Assembly: GCA_003565055.1 (NCBI GenBank)
Contig: PXDM01000171.1
Coordinates: 1 to 6,049, forward strand
Source: Paracoccaceae bacterium
Lineage (GTDB): Bacteria > Pseudomonadota > Alphaproteobacteria > Rhodobacterales > Rhodobacteraceae
Direction: 5' to 3'
DNA length: 6,049 nt
Of the stretch, positions 1 through 5,938 are shown piece after piece. The position numbers and the translations under genes were made by a program. How positions within the stretch are numbered: position 1 is the first letter of the stretch; each line of letters begins with the position of its first letter. The notes under the pieces are model-generated. The model saw nothing but the letters and a program-made list of their open reading frames with translations, did not search any database and was not told the DNA's origin.

Positions 1-998
1 CCGAATACATCGCCAATGACCGCCCCATCGTGCTCAGCTATCGCGGCGAGTTGCATTTCCCCATCCGCAATTTCTACCCTGAAACGGCCTTTGGCGGTGA
101 TTTCCGAACCGAGGCGGTTTACCGCGATCCCGAAGTGCAATGCCTGATCCGCACCGGGGGGGCAGAGCTGTGCCTCGATGACCCGACCGAGGCCATGGCA
201 CAGGCCGAAGGGGGCATCGTGGATGGCGAAGAGATCGTGGCGGGCTGGATGGTCTGGCCGCTCATCCCCTTCAGCTACAACACGATCAACGATATTGGCC
301 GCGCGGCCCCCTCGCCACCCGATGACCGGCATTGGCTTGGCACGGATGACACGGCGCGCGATGTGCTGGCGCGGGTGATCTATGGCTTCCGGCTCTCGAT
401 CACCTTCGCGCTGATCGTGACAGTGCTCACTTCGGCCATCGGGATCGCAGCTGGCGCTGTGCAGGGTTTTTTCGGTGGGCTGTTGGATCTGATCTTTCAG
501 CGGGTGATTGAGCTATGGAACTCGGTCCCGTCGCTTTATGTCATCATCATTCTATCCTCGATGTTCGTGATGAATTTCTGGCTTCTGGTCTTCCTGATGA
601 CGCTCTTCGGCTGGACCGGGCTGGTGGGCGTGGTGCGCGCCGAATTCCTGCGCGCGCGCAATTTCGAATATGTCCGCGCGGCGCGCGCGCTGGGCGTCTC
701 CAATGCCAAGATCATGTTCCGCCATGTCCTGCCCAATGCGATGGTCGCGACACTGACCTTCCTGCCCTTCATCATCACAGGCGTCATTGGCAGCCTTGCC
801 GCGCTCGATTTTCTGGGCTTTGGCCTGCCGTCTTCCGCGCCCTCGCTTGGCGAGATGACGCTGCAGGCGCGCAACAATCTGCAAGCGCCATGGCTGGGCT
901 TCTCGGCCTTCTTCACCTTCGCGATCATGTTGTCGCTTCTGGTGTTCATCTTCGAGGGCGTGCGCGACGCATTTGACCCCAGAAAGACCTTCGCATGA
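1..998 (+). CDS. yejE: YejE-type ABC transporter permease, 5' partial
   Basis: Inner-membrane permease of a YejABEF-type importer, which in enterobacteria takes up oligopeptides and the peptide-nucleotide antibiotic microcin C. The reading frame is open from base 3, and the first residues (EYIANDRPIV) already align with an internal stretch of E. coli YejE as I recall it (ELIANDKPLL). About 40 residues with the first membrane segment are therefore missing, and the GTG at 30 is not the start. A periplasmic segment follows to about base 330, then WLGTDDTARDVLARV, a conserved motif of Dpp/Opp-type permeases. The remaining membrane segments cover roughly bases 390-470, 530-650, 740-810 and 900-960. 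The EAA coupling loop (EYVRAARALG, then RHVLPNA) lies at 666-740 and should dock on YejF. The protein ends with FEGVRDAFDPRK. The stop overlaps the yejF start (ATGA, 995-998), implying translational coupling. The periplasmic loop is longer than in E. coli and has two cysteines. The family call is firm; the substrate is inferred. Confidence 0.93.
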   Translation, partial: EYIANDRPIVLSYRGELHFPIRNFYPETAFGGDFRTEAVYRDPEVQCLIRTGGAELCLDDPTEAMAQAEGGIVDGEEIVAGWMVWPLIPFSYNTINDIGRAAPSPPDDRHWLGTDDTARDVLARVIYGFRLSITFALIVTVLTSAIGIAAGAVQGFFGGLLDLIFQRVIELWNSVPSLYVIIILSSMFVMNFWLLVFLMTLFGWTGLVGVVRAEFLRARNFEYVRAARALGVSNAKIMFRHVLPNAMVATLTFLPFIITGVIGSLAALDFLGFGLPSSAPSLGEMTLQARNNLQAPWLGFSAFFTFAIMLSLLVFIFEGVRDAFDPRKTFA

Positions 999-2599
999 GC
1001 CGTATTCTCGACATCCGCGATCTGTCCGTCACGTTCCTGCAGGAAGGACGCGAAGTCTGGGCTGTGCGCGGGGTGAGCTTCCATGTCGACAAGGGCGAGA
1101 CGGTTGCGCTGGTGGGCGAATCCGGTTCCGGCAAGTCGGTCAGCGCGCTCTCGACCGTGGGGCTTTTGCCGGATTCCGCGAAGGTCGAAGGCTCGGTCAC
1201 GTTCAAGGGCGCGGAACTGGTCGGGGCCTCGGATCGGATTCTGCGGCAGGTGCGCGGCAATGATGTGAGCTTCATCTTTCAGGAGCCGATGACCTCGCTC
1301 AACCCGCTGCACACGATCGAGCAACAGATCACCGAGAGCCTTTCGCTGCATCAGGGGATCAGCGGGGCAAAGGCGCGGGCGCGGGTTCTGGAACTGCTGG
1401 AGAAAGTGGGCATCCGCGACGCGGAAAGCCGCATGAGCGCCTATCCGCACCAGCTTTCAGGCGGGCAGCGTCAGCGGGTGATGATCGCTATGGCGCTGGC
1501 CAACGGGCCGGAACTGCTGGTCGCGGATGAACCGACCACCGCGCTCGATGTGACCATTCAGGCGCAGATCCTCGAACTTCTGGTTGATCTGAAACGCGCC
1601 GAGGGGATGAGCCTTCTGTTCATCACCCATGATCTGAATGTCGTGCGGCGGTTCGCGGATCGGGTCTGCGTGATGAAAGATGGCGAGATCGTCGAGCAAG
1701 GCCCCACGGCCGAGATTTTCGCCGCCCCCGCGCATCCCTATACGCAAAAACTGCTCGCGGCTGAATCGACTGGCCAGCCTGCGCCTGTGCCTGCGGGTGC
1801 GCAGGAAATCCTGCGCACCGACAGTCTGCGCATCTGGTTTCCGATCCAGCGCGGCTTTCTGCGTCGCACAGTGGGCCATGTGAAAGCGGTCAATGACGCA
1901 ACGCTCACGCTGCGCGCGGGTGAGACATTGGGGATAGTGGGCGAATCCGGTTCCGGCAAGACGACGCTCGCGCTCGCGATCCTACGGCTGATTTCCAGCG
2001 AAGGGCCGATCTGGTTCGAGGGCGCGGATATTCAGGGCCGCAAATCCCGCGACCTGCGCGAGTTGCGCCGCCATTTGCAGATCGTCTTTCAGGACCCGTT
2101 CGGCAGTCTCAGCCCGCGCATGACGGTCGAGCAGATCATCGCCGAGGGGCTCGGCGTGCATGGCGTGCCCAAGGGCAAAAGCGCGCGCGAGTTGGTGGCC
2201 GAGATCATGGCGGAAGTTGGCCTCGACCCCGCGACGATGGAGCGCTACCCGCATGAGTTTTCCGGCGGGCAACGCCAACGTATCGCCATCGCCCGCGCGA
2301 TGATCCTGCAGCCCCGGCTGGTCGTGCTCGACGAGCCGACCTCGGCGCTCGACATGACCGTGCAGGTGCAGATTGTCGAGTTGCTGCGCGCGCTGCAGCG
2401 CAAGCATGGGCTGGCCTATCTGTTCATCAGCCACGATCTGCGGGTGGTCCGCGCGCTGTCGCATAAGGTGATCGTGATGCGTCAGGGCGATGTGGTGGAA
2501 GCGGGCGCGATTGATCAGGTCTTTGACGCGCCGCGCAGCGACTACACGCGCCAGCTTCTGGCCGCCGCCTTCGAGGTCAAGGCCATCGGCGCGGCCTGA
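995..2599 (+). CDS. yejF: YejF-type double ATP-binding protein of peptide/microcin C ABC importer
   Basis: Cytoplasmic ATPase that powers the YejB-YejE permease pair. At 534 residues it contains two complete nucleotide-binding domains, as usual for YejF (about 530). Domain 1 has Walker A GESGSGKS at 41-48, Q-loop Gln96, signature LSGGQ at 154-158, Walker B ending in LLVADE at 174-179 and switch His212. Domain 2 has Walker A at 316-323, Q-loop Gln366, signature FSGGQ at 422-426, Walker B VVLDE at 443-447 and switch His480. Both sites look catalytically intact. Each domain is followed by the Opp/Dpp-type C-terminal extension (HPYTQKLLAAE around 247-257; SDYTRQLLAAAF near the end). The start overlaps the yejE stop; the upstream Shine-Dalgarno is weak (AGAAAG at 981-986), so expression probably depends on coupling. 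The two Walker A regions share an exact 24-bp stretch (1112-1135 and 1937-1960). DppD/DppF-like proteins are the alternative, but the fused form plus yejE favours YejF. Confidence 0.95.
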   Translation: MSRILDIRDLSVTFLQEGREVWAVRGVSFHVDKGETVALVGESGSGKSVSALSTVGLLPDSAKVEGSVTFKGAELVGASDRILRQVRGNDVSFIFQEPMTSLNPLHTIEQQITESLSLHQGISGAKARARVLELLEKVGIRDAESRMSAYPHQLSGGQRQRVMIAMALANGPELLVADEPTTALDVTIQAQILELLVDLKRAEGMSLLFITHDLNVVRRFADRVCVMKDGEIVEQGPTAEIFAAPAHPYTQKLLAAESTGQPAPVPAGAQEILRTDSLRIWFPIQRGFLRRTVGHVKAVNDATLTLRAGETLGIVGESGSGKTTLALAILRLISSEGPIWFEGADIQGRKSRDLRELRRHLQIVFQDPFGSLSPRMTVEQIIAEGLGVHGVPKGKSARELVAEIMAEVGLDPATMERYPHEFSGGQRQRIAIARAMILQPRLVVLDEPTSALDMTVQVQIVELLRALQRKHGLAYLFISHDLRVVRALSHKVIVMRQGDVVEAGAIDQVFDAPRSDYTRQLLAAAFEVKAIGAA

Positions 2600-2600
2600 C

Positions 2601-2606
2601 AGGGGG
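2601..2606 (+). promoter_or_regulatory. Ribosome binding site of the glycosyltransferase gene
   Basis: AGGGGG lies 8 bases before the ATG at 2615, directly after the yejF stop. It fixes the start of the glycosyltransferase. I see no promoter in the 15-base gap, which suggests readthrough from the yej genes. Confidence 0.7.
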
Positions 2607-2614
2607 CAGCCGGG

Positions 2615-3835
2615 ATGCAGATACTCTTCGTTCATCAAAATTTCCCCGGCCAGTTCAAGCATCTCGCCCCCGCGCTGGTCGCGCGCGGGCATGAGGTTGT
2701 CGCACTCACGGCGGAAAAGAACGCCCAGACGAGCGCGATCCAGACCTATCGCTACCCCATGCCCGATCCTGCGCCCGACCCGCGCGTCTCGCGGTTGGGC
2801 ACCACCTACACCGCGATGACGGACCGCGCGCATCGGGTGGGCCGCGCGGCGGTGCAGTTGCGCGACAAGCTGGGCTTTGTGCCGGACGTGATCTTCGGTC
2901 ATTCCGGCTGGGGCGAGACGCTCTTTCTGCGCGAGGTCTGGCCCGAGGCGCGGCTGCTGATCTACGCTGAATTCTACTATGCGACGCGCGGGCTTGATGT
3001 GGGGTTTGACCCGGAATTCAGCCCGCAGGACACCTTCAGCGGCTTTGCGGTGGCAGCCCGGCAGGCGCATCTGGCGCTCGCGATGGTGCAGGCCGATGCC
3101 GCGCTCTCGCCCACCGAATGGCAGGCCGACACGTTTCCCGCCTGCCTGCGCGACAAGATCACGATCACCCATGACGGGGTGGACACGACCGCGCTCGCGC
3201 CTGATCCGGCGGCGCAATTTTCCTTGCCAAACGGGCGCAGCCTGCGCGCGGGCGAGGAGGTGCTGACCTATGTGGCGCGCAATCTGGAGCCCTATCGCGG
3301 CACGCATATCTTCCTGCGTGCCCTGCCCGAAGTGCTCGCCGCGCGCCCGGATGCGCAGGTGGTGATCATCGGCGGCGATGGGGTCAGCTACGGGGCCGCG
3401 CCGCCGCAGGGCAGCTGGCGCGAGGTGTTTCTGCGCGAATTGGCGGGCCGGATCGACCTGAGCCGGGTGCATTTTCTGGGGCGCGTGCCGTATGCGGATT
3501 ACCAGCGCCTGATCCAGATCGGGCGCGCGCATGCCTATCTGACGGTCCCCTTCGTGCTGTCCTGGTCGCTGCTCGAAGCCATGGCGATGGGGGCCAATGT
3601 CATCGCATCGCGCACGGGCCCGGTGGAGGAAGTGATCACGGACGGGGTGAACGGGCGGCTCGTGGATTTCTTCGATGTCGAGGGCTGGTCAGAGGCGCTG
3701 ATCGACGCCTTGGCGCGGCCCGAAGCCCATGCTGCGGGGCTGCGTCGCGCCGCGCGCGCGAGTATTGTCGCGAATTATGACCTGCAGACCGTTTGCCTGC
3801 CGCGCCTGATCCGGTTTGTCGAAGGCGTCGCATAA
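2615..3835 (+). CDS. Family 4-type glycosyltransferase (GT-B fold)
   Basis: A 406-residue, probably cytoplasmic or membrane-associated retaining glycosyltransferase that would move a sugar from a nucleotide-sugar donor to an unidentified acceptor. The N-terminal half opens with MQILFVHQNFPGQFKHLAPAL and a following ARGHEV, typical of the N-terminal domain I know as Glyco_trans_4_3 (PF12000). The C-terminal half, from about residue 210, is a Glycos_transf_1 domain. It contains RNLEPYRG (222-229), where the donor-binding Arg/Lys region usually lies, HFLGRVPYADY (287-296), and LLEAMAMGANVIAS (319-332) with Glu321, followed by EEVITDGVNG (338-347). The first Glu of the classical E-x7-E motif is replaced by Phe313. 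No signal peptide or membrane segment is visible. It starts 15 bases after yejF with a good ribosome binding site and is likely the last gene of the unit. A role in cell-envelope polysaccharide is a guess from family habit only. Confidence 0.9.
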   Translation: MQILFVHQNFPGQFKHLAPALVARGHEVVALTAEKNAQTSAIQTYRYPMPDPAPDPRVSRLGTTYTAMTDRAHRVGRAAVQLRDKLGFVPDVIFGHSGWGETLFLREVWPEARLLIYAEFYYATRGLDVGFDPEFSPQDTFSGFAVAARQAHLALAMVQADAALSPTEWQADTFPACLRDKITITHDGVDTTALAPDPAAQFSLPNGRSLRAGEEVLTYVARNLEPYRGTHIFLRALPEVLAARPDAQVVIIGGDGVSYGAAPPQGSWREVFLRELAGRIDLSRVHFLGRVPYADYQRLIQIGRAHAYLTVPFVLSWSLLEAMAMGANVIASRTGPVEEVITDGVNGRLVDFFDVEGWSEALIDALARPEAHAAGLRRAARASIVANYDLQTVCLPRLIRFVEGVA

Positions 3836-3859
3836 AAAAGGGTGCGCACAGGCGCACCC
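3834..3859 (-). terminator. Intrinsic terminator between convergent genes
   Basis: GGGTGCGC (3840-3847), loop ACAG and GCGCACCC (3852-3859) form a perfect 8-bp stem. Read on the minus strand, the stem is followed by six T (3839-3834), the classical form, 30 bases after the DUF481 stop. On the plus strand the sequence after the stem has only scattered T (TTAGCTTCTTCTT), so termination of the glycosyltransferase transcript is possible but weaker. The T-run overlaps the glycosyltransferase stop codon. Confidence 0.85.
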
Positions 3860-3889
3860 CAGTTAGCTTCTTCTTGCAGTCAAGTCAGA

Positions 3890-4717
3890 TCAACGGAACC
3901 CGTAGACCAGCGAAATACCGAGCACATGATCGGTGCGCTTGCCGGGGTTGGCGCTGTTGTAGTTCGTCCGCACGCTGAAGCGCGTGGACAGACCGTCGAG
4001 TTCACCAACGCTGATGCCGAAATCATTTTCGGCAATCGTGCCGACTTTCGAGCGCAGCACATCGGTGTTGTTGGTCATGAACACCCCATCGGTGATCCGG
4101 TAATAGGCGCGCGACGAAGCAATGGCGCCGACTTCGGTGGTGTTTTCGCCATCGGCCCGGTTGTAGCGGATCCCAGGGCCAGCCTGCACACGCCATGCGA
4201 CGTTTTCTGTATTGACGATCCGGTAGCCGGGACCGAAGCCGAGGAAGGCGTCCGTGGTCCGGTTGTCGGGCATGCGGTCGGCTTCGACACGACCGAGGCC
4301 GAAGACATAGAAATCATCGGCGAAGTAGTAGTTGGCGTCATAGACGGCAAACCCGTCGCCCTTGGTGCGCTCGCCATTGGCGCGGCCCAGTTCAAGGCCC
4401 AGCCCGAGGCTGTGGTTCCATTGCCCGACATTGTAGTTGAAACGCCCGGCAAGGCTCATTTCGCGGCTGTCCGAATTGCCACGGTTGGCGGAAAAGCCCA
4501 TTGCCATGCTGCCGGTCCAGCCGGGTGCGAATTGCTCGTTGCCAAAGCGGGCACGGTCTTCGGCACGCGCCTGATCTTCGCGCACATCACGTTCGATGTC
4601 GGTCAGACGATCATCGAGGGCCTGCACACCGGCCAGCTGTGCCTGCGCCTGAGCGGCGGTTGCACTGATTGCCAGAGCCAGAACCGACGCGGCAGCGGAG
4701 GTCATATACTTGTTCAT
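3890..4717 (-). CDS. DUF481 family outer-membrane beta-barrel protein
   Basis: A 275-residue secreted protein resembling the DUF481 (YdiY-like, 'salt-induced outer membrane protein') family, whose function is unknown. Residues 1-24 form a signal peptide: MNKYM, a hydrophobic alanine-rich core, and an AQA cleavage site. Residues 28-58 (LAGVQALDDRLTDIERDVRE and following) are charged, heptad-like and likely helical or coiled coil. From about 64, beginning GWTGSMAMGFSANRGNSD, come alternating polar/aromatic strands separated by Asn/Asp/Gly-rich turns, typical of an outer-membrane barrel. The C-terminus is LVYGFR, one Arg beyond the terminal Phe usually seen in barrel proteins. The start is supported by a strong AAAGGAGAG at 4722-4730, six bases before the ATG. 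It is monocistronic in appearance, with terminators on both sides. The signal peptide and barrel character are clear; the family name is from recognition of the GW-G-GFS--GNS motif. Confidence 0.82.
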   Translation of the reverse strand: MNKYMTSAAASVLALAISATAAQAQAQLAGVQALDDRLTDIERDVREDQARAEDRARFGNEQFAPGWTGSMAMGFSANRGNSDSREMSLAGRFNYNVGQWNHSLGLGLELGRANGERTKGDGFAVYDANYYFADDFYVFGLGRVEADRMPDNRTTDAFLGFGPGYRIVNTENVAWRVQAGPGIRYNRADGENTTEVGAIASSRAYYRITDGVFMTNNTDVLRSKVGTIAENDFGISVGELDGLSTRFSVRTNYNSANPGKRTDHVLGISLVYGFR

Positions 4718-4721
4718 GGCA

Positions 4722-4730
4722 CTCTCCTTT
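4722..4730 (-). promoter_or_regulatory. Strong ribosome binding site of the DUF481 gene
   Basis: On the minus strand AAAGGAGAG precedes the ATG at 4717, with the AGGAG core six bases away. It is the best Shine-Dalgarno in the window, consistent with an abundant envelope protein, and it selects Met1 over Met5. Confidence 0.75.
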
Positions 4731-4740
4731 TATCCCATGA

Positions 4741-4940
4741 ATGGAAGCCGGTGCAGGGGCATCATGCATCGTGCATCCGCACTTCACCGACTTGGGCCAT
4801 TGGGCCTGCCGCGGGCATAGAAGTCACAAAAGAATAATGGAAATTCATAATATTTAATAATGAGATGAGATTGTGTTATGGAAAGTGGCGTTCTGAGCGC
4901 AACTTTTGATTGCTTTGGGATTGTGTTTCCGAGGTGTTGA
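4741..4940 (-). promoter_or_regulatory. AT-rich upstream region and possible promoter of the DUF481 gene
   Basis: Non-coding stretch upstream of the DUF481 gene; 4821-4940 is strikingly AT-rich compared with the coding DNA. A possible minus-strand sigma-70-like pair is TTGCGC (4902-4897) and CATAAC (4880-4875) with 16 bases between, implying a leader of roughly 150 bases. A TATTAT hexamer (4853-4848) is another -10 candidate but lacks a good -35. The leader also carries GCATC three times at 7-base spacing (4759-4777) and TTGGGCC twice (4792-4798, 4800-4806). That a promoter lies here is likely; the exact elements are uncertain. Confidence 0.35.
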
Positions 4941-4944
4941 AAAA

Positions 4945-4975
4945 CAAAGAAAAAACCCGGCCAAAGGCCGGGTTT
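4945..4975 (-). terminator. Intrinsic terminator of the LysR gene
   Basis: AAACCCGGCC (4953-4962), a 3-base loop and GGCCGGGTTT (4966-4975) make a perfect 10-bp inverted repeat. On the minus strand it continues into a run rich in T (TTTTTTCTTTGTTTTT). It starts 28 bases after the LysR stop. It separates the regulator from the co-directional DUF481 gene, so the two are probably not one operon. The plus-strand side lacks a T-run. Confidence 0.9.
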
Positions 4976-5003
4976 GGGATTTCAATCTGGTCAGTGTTTC
5001 AGT

Positions 5004-5885
5004 TCAGATACTCTCGGTCACATCCGTGATCTCTTCGGTGATGACTGCGGCAGTTTCTGAAAGTGTCTTTTTGGCAACAGATAACAGATGCGGATCAATG
5101 TCTTCGCGCCAGACGACCCAGACCGGATAGGTGAAATGCGGGGCGTCGGCGACCAGATGCAGGCGCCCTTCCTCCAGATAGCGTGCGGCAAACCGGCCCG
5201 GCAGATACCCTGCCAGACCGCGCCGGATCAGATAGCCGGTCACCAGAACGCCGATGGCAAAGGTCATCCCGTTCGTGGTCACATGGCCCATCTCGTCCTG
5301 ATGAAACCGCATGAAGCTCTCGCCCCAGTCGACATAGGCATAGCGGCCATGAATTTGGTCCATCGTGGGGTCCTCCCATGGGGCCACCAGAACCAGCTCA
5401 TCCTCGATGACAGGCTCCATGACGAAGCCGGGGCGCATTGTCGGCTCATAGGTCAGGACCGCTTGAAGCAGACCGTCATTGAGCGCACGGGTCAGCCGGT
5501 CGGGCATGCCCAATTCAGCGCGCAGGCTCAGCTCCGGCATCTCAGCGCGCAGGGCATCGAGCCAGCGATACCCGAGCCGCGGCCAGAGCGATGCCTGACC
5601 GCCGATGGCAAAGCTCTCGGTATATCCTTCGGGGATTGCGACCTGCTGGCGCGCATCATTCCAGGCGCGCAGGATGCTCAGCGCGTAGGGTTCGAACTGT
5701 TTGCCCGCCGGGGTCAGGACGGCACCCGCCTTGGAGCGTTCGAACAATTGCTTGCCGATCTGCTGCTCCAGCCGTTGCACGCGCAGACTGACCGCCGACT
5801 GGGTGACGAACAGCCTGTCGGCGGCGGCAAGGAATGATCCGGTCTGAGCGACCTCCATGAACGTGCGGATAAGGGTCAGATCCAT
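5004..5885 (-). CDS. LysR family transcriptional regulator
   Basis: A 293-residue DNA-binding regulator of normal LysR length. Residues 1-60 are the winged helix-turn-helix: MDLTLIRTFMEVAQTGSF, then AAADRLFVTQSAVSLRVQRLE (helix-turn-helix about 18-37), QQIGKQLFER and LTPAG. A linker helix follows to about 85. Residues 90-290 form the effector-binding domain with LGMPDRLTRALNDGLLQAVL, DELVLVAPW (162-170) and GLAGYLPGRFA (223-233). The start is taken at the ATG at 5885 because MDLTLIRTF is the standard LysR N-terminus; a TTG at 5924 in the same frame would add 13 atypical residues. A GGAG (5900-5897) lies 11 bases upstream, slightly far. The N-terminus resembles HdfR of E. coli as I recall it, but that is not enough to name the gene. 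Target and ligand are unknown; the neighbouring DUF481 gene is one possible target. A candidate binding dyad sits upstream at 5920-5938. Confidence 0.93.
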   Translation of the reverse strand: MDLTLIRTFMEVAQTGSFLAAADRLFVTQSAVSLRVQRLEQQIGKQLFERSKAGAVLTPAGKQFEPYALSILRAWNDARQQVAIPEGYTESFAIGGQASLWPRLGYRWLDALRAEMPELSLRAELGMPDRLTRALNDGLLQAVLTYEPTMRPGFVMEPVIEDELVLVAPWEDPTMDQIHGRYAYVDWGESFMRFHQDEMGHVTTNGMTFAIGVLVTGYLIRRGLAGYLPGRFAARYLEEGRLHLVADAPHFTYPVWVVWREDIDPHLLSVAKKTLSETAAVITEEITDVTESI

Positions 5886-5919
5886 GACAAGCTTTACTCC
5901 AAGGGACACCAAGCCCCTA

Positions 5920-5938
5920 TTCAACGTGGAGCGCTGAA
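5920..5938. promoter_or_regulatory. Candidate LysR box (TTCA-N11-TGAA)
   Basis: TTCAACGTGGAGCGCTGAA is an interrupted dyad: TTCA and TGAA arms separated by 11 bases, with an inner CG/CG pair also symmetric. It fits the T-N11-A rule for LysR-type regulators and lies 35 bases upstream of the regulator's start, the usual place for autoregulation. Such short dyads also arise by chance, so this is a suggestion only. Confidence 0.35.

Noticed and set aside
30..998. GTG at 30 as the start of the permease gene
   Set aside because: The frame is open to the window edge, and the residues before the GTG align with internal YejE sequence; the true start is outside the window.
536..1450. 304-codon minus-strand open frame opposite yejE/yejF
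   Set aside because: Antisense shadow of two conserved genes; no recognisable motif or ribosome binding site.
1982..3532. 516-codon minus-strand open frame across yejF and the glycosyltransferase
   Set aside because: It spans two well-recognised genes on the other strand and has an Arg/His/Gln-rich composition typical of antisense frames in GC-rich DNA; no family resemblance.
3842..4837. 331-codon plus-strand open frame opposite the DUF481 gene
   Set aside because: It begins inside the terminator hairpin and is antisense to a gene with a clear signal peptide, strong ribosome binding site and barrel pattern.
4953..4975. Hairpin as a terminator for plus-strand transcription or as part of a repeat element
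   Set aside because: There is no T-run on the plus strand and no plus-strand gene ends nearby; there is a single copy in the window, and it fits a minus-strand terminator exactly.
5088..5837. 249-codon plus-strand open frame opposite the LysR gene
   Set aside because: Antisense shadow of a complete, motif-bearing LysR regulator.
5886..5924. TTG at 5924 as the LysR start, giving 306 residues
   Set aside because: The added 13 residues are not LysR-like, and the ATG at 5885 gives the standard MDLTLIRTF N-terminus with a GGAG upstream.
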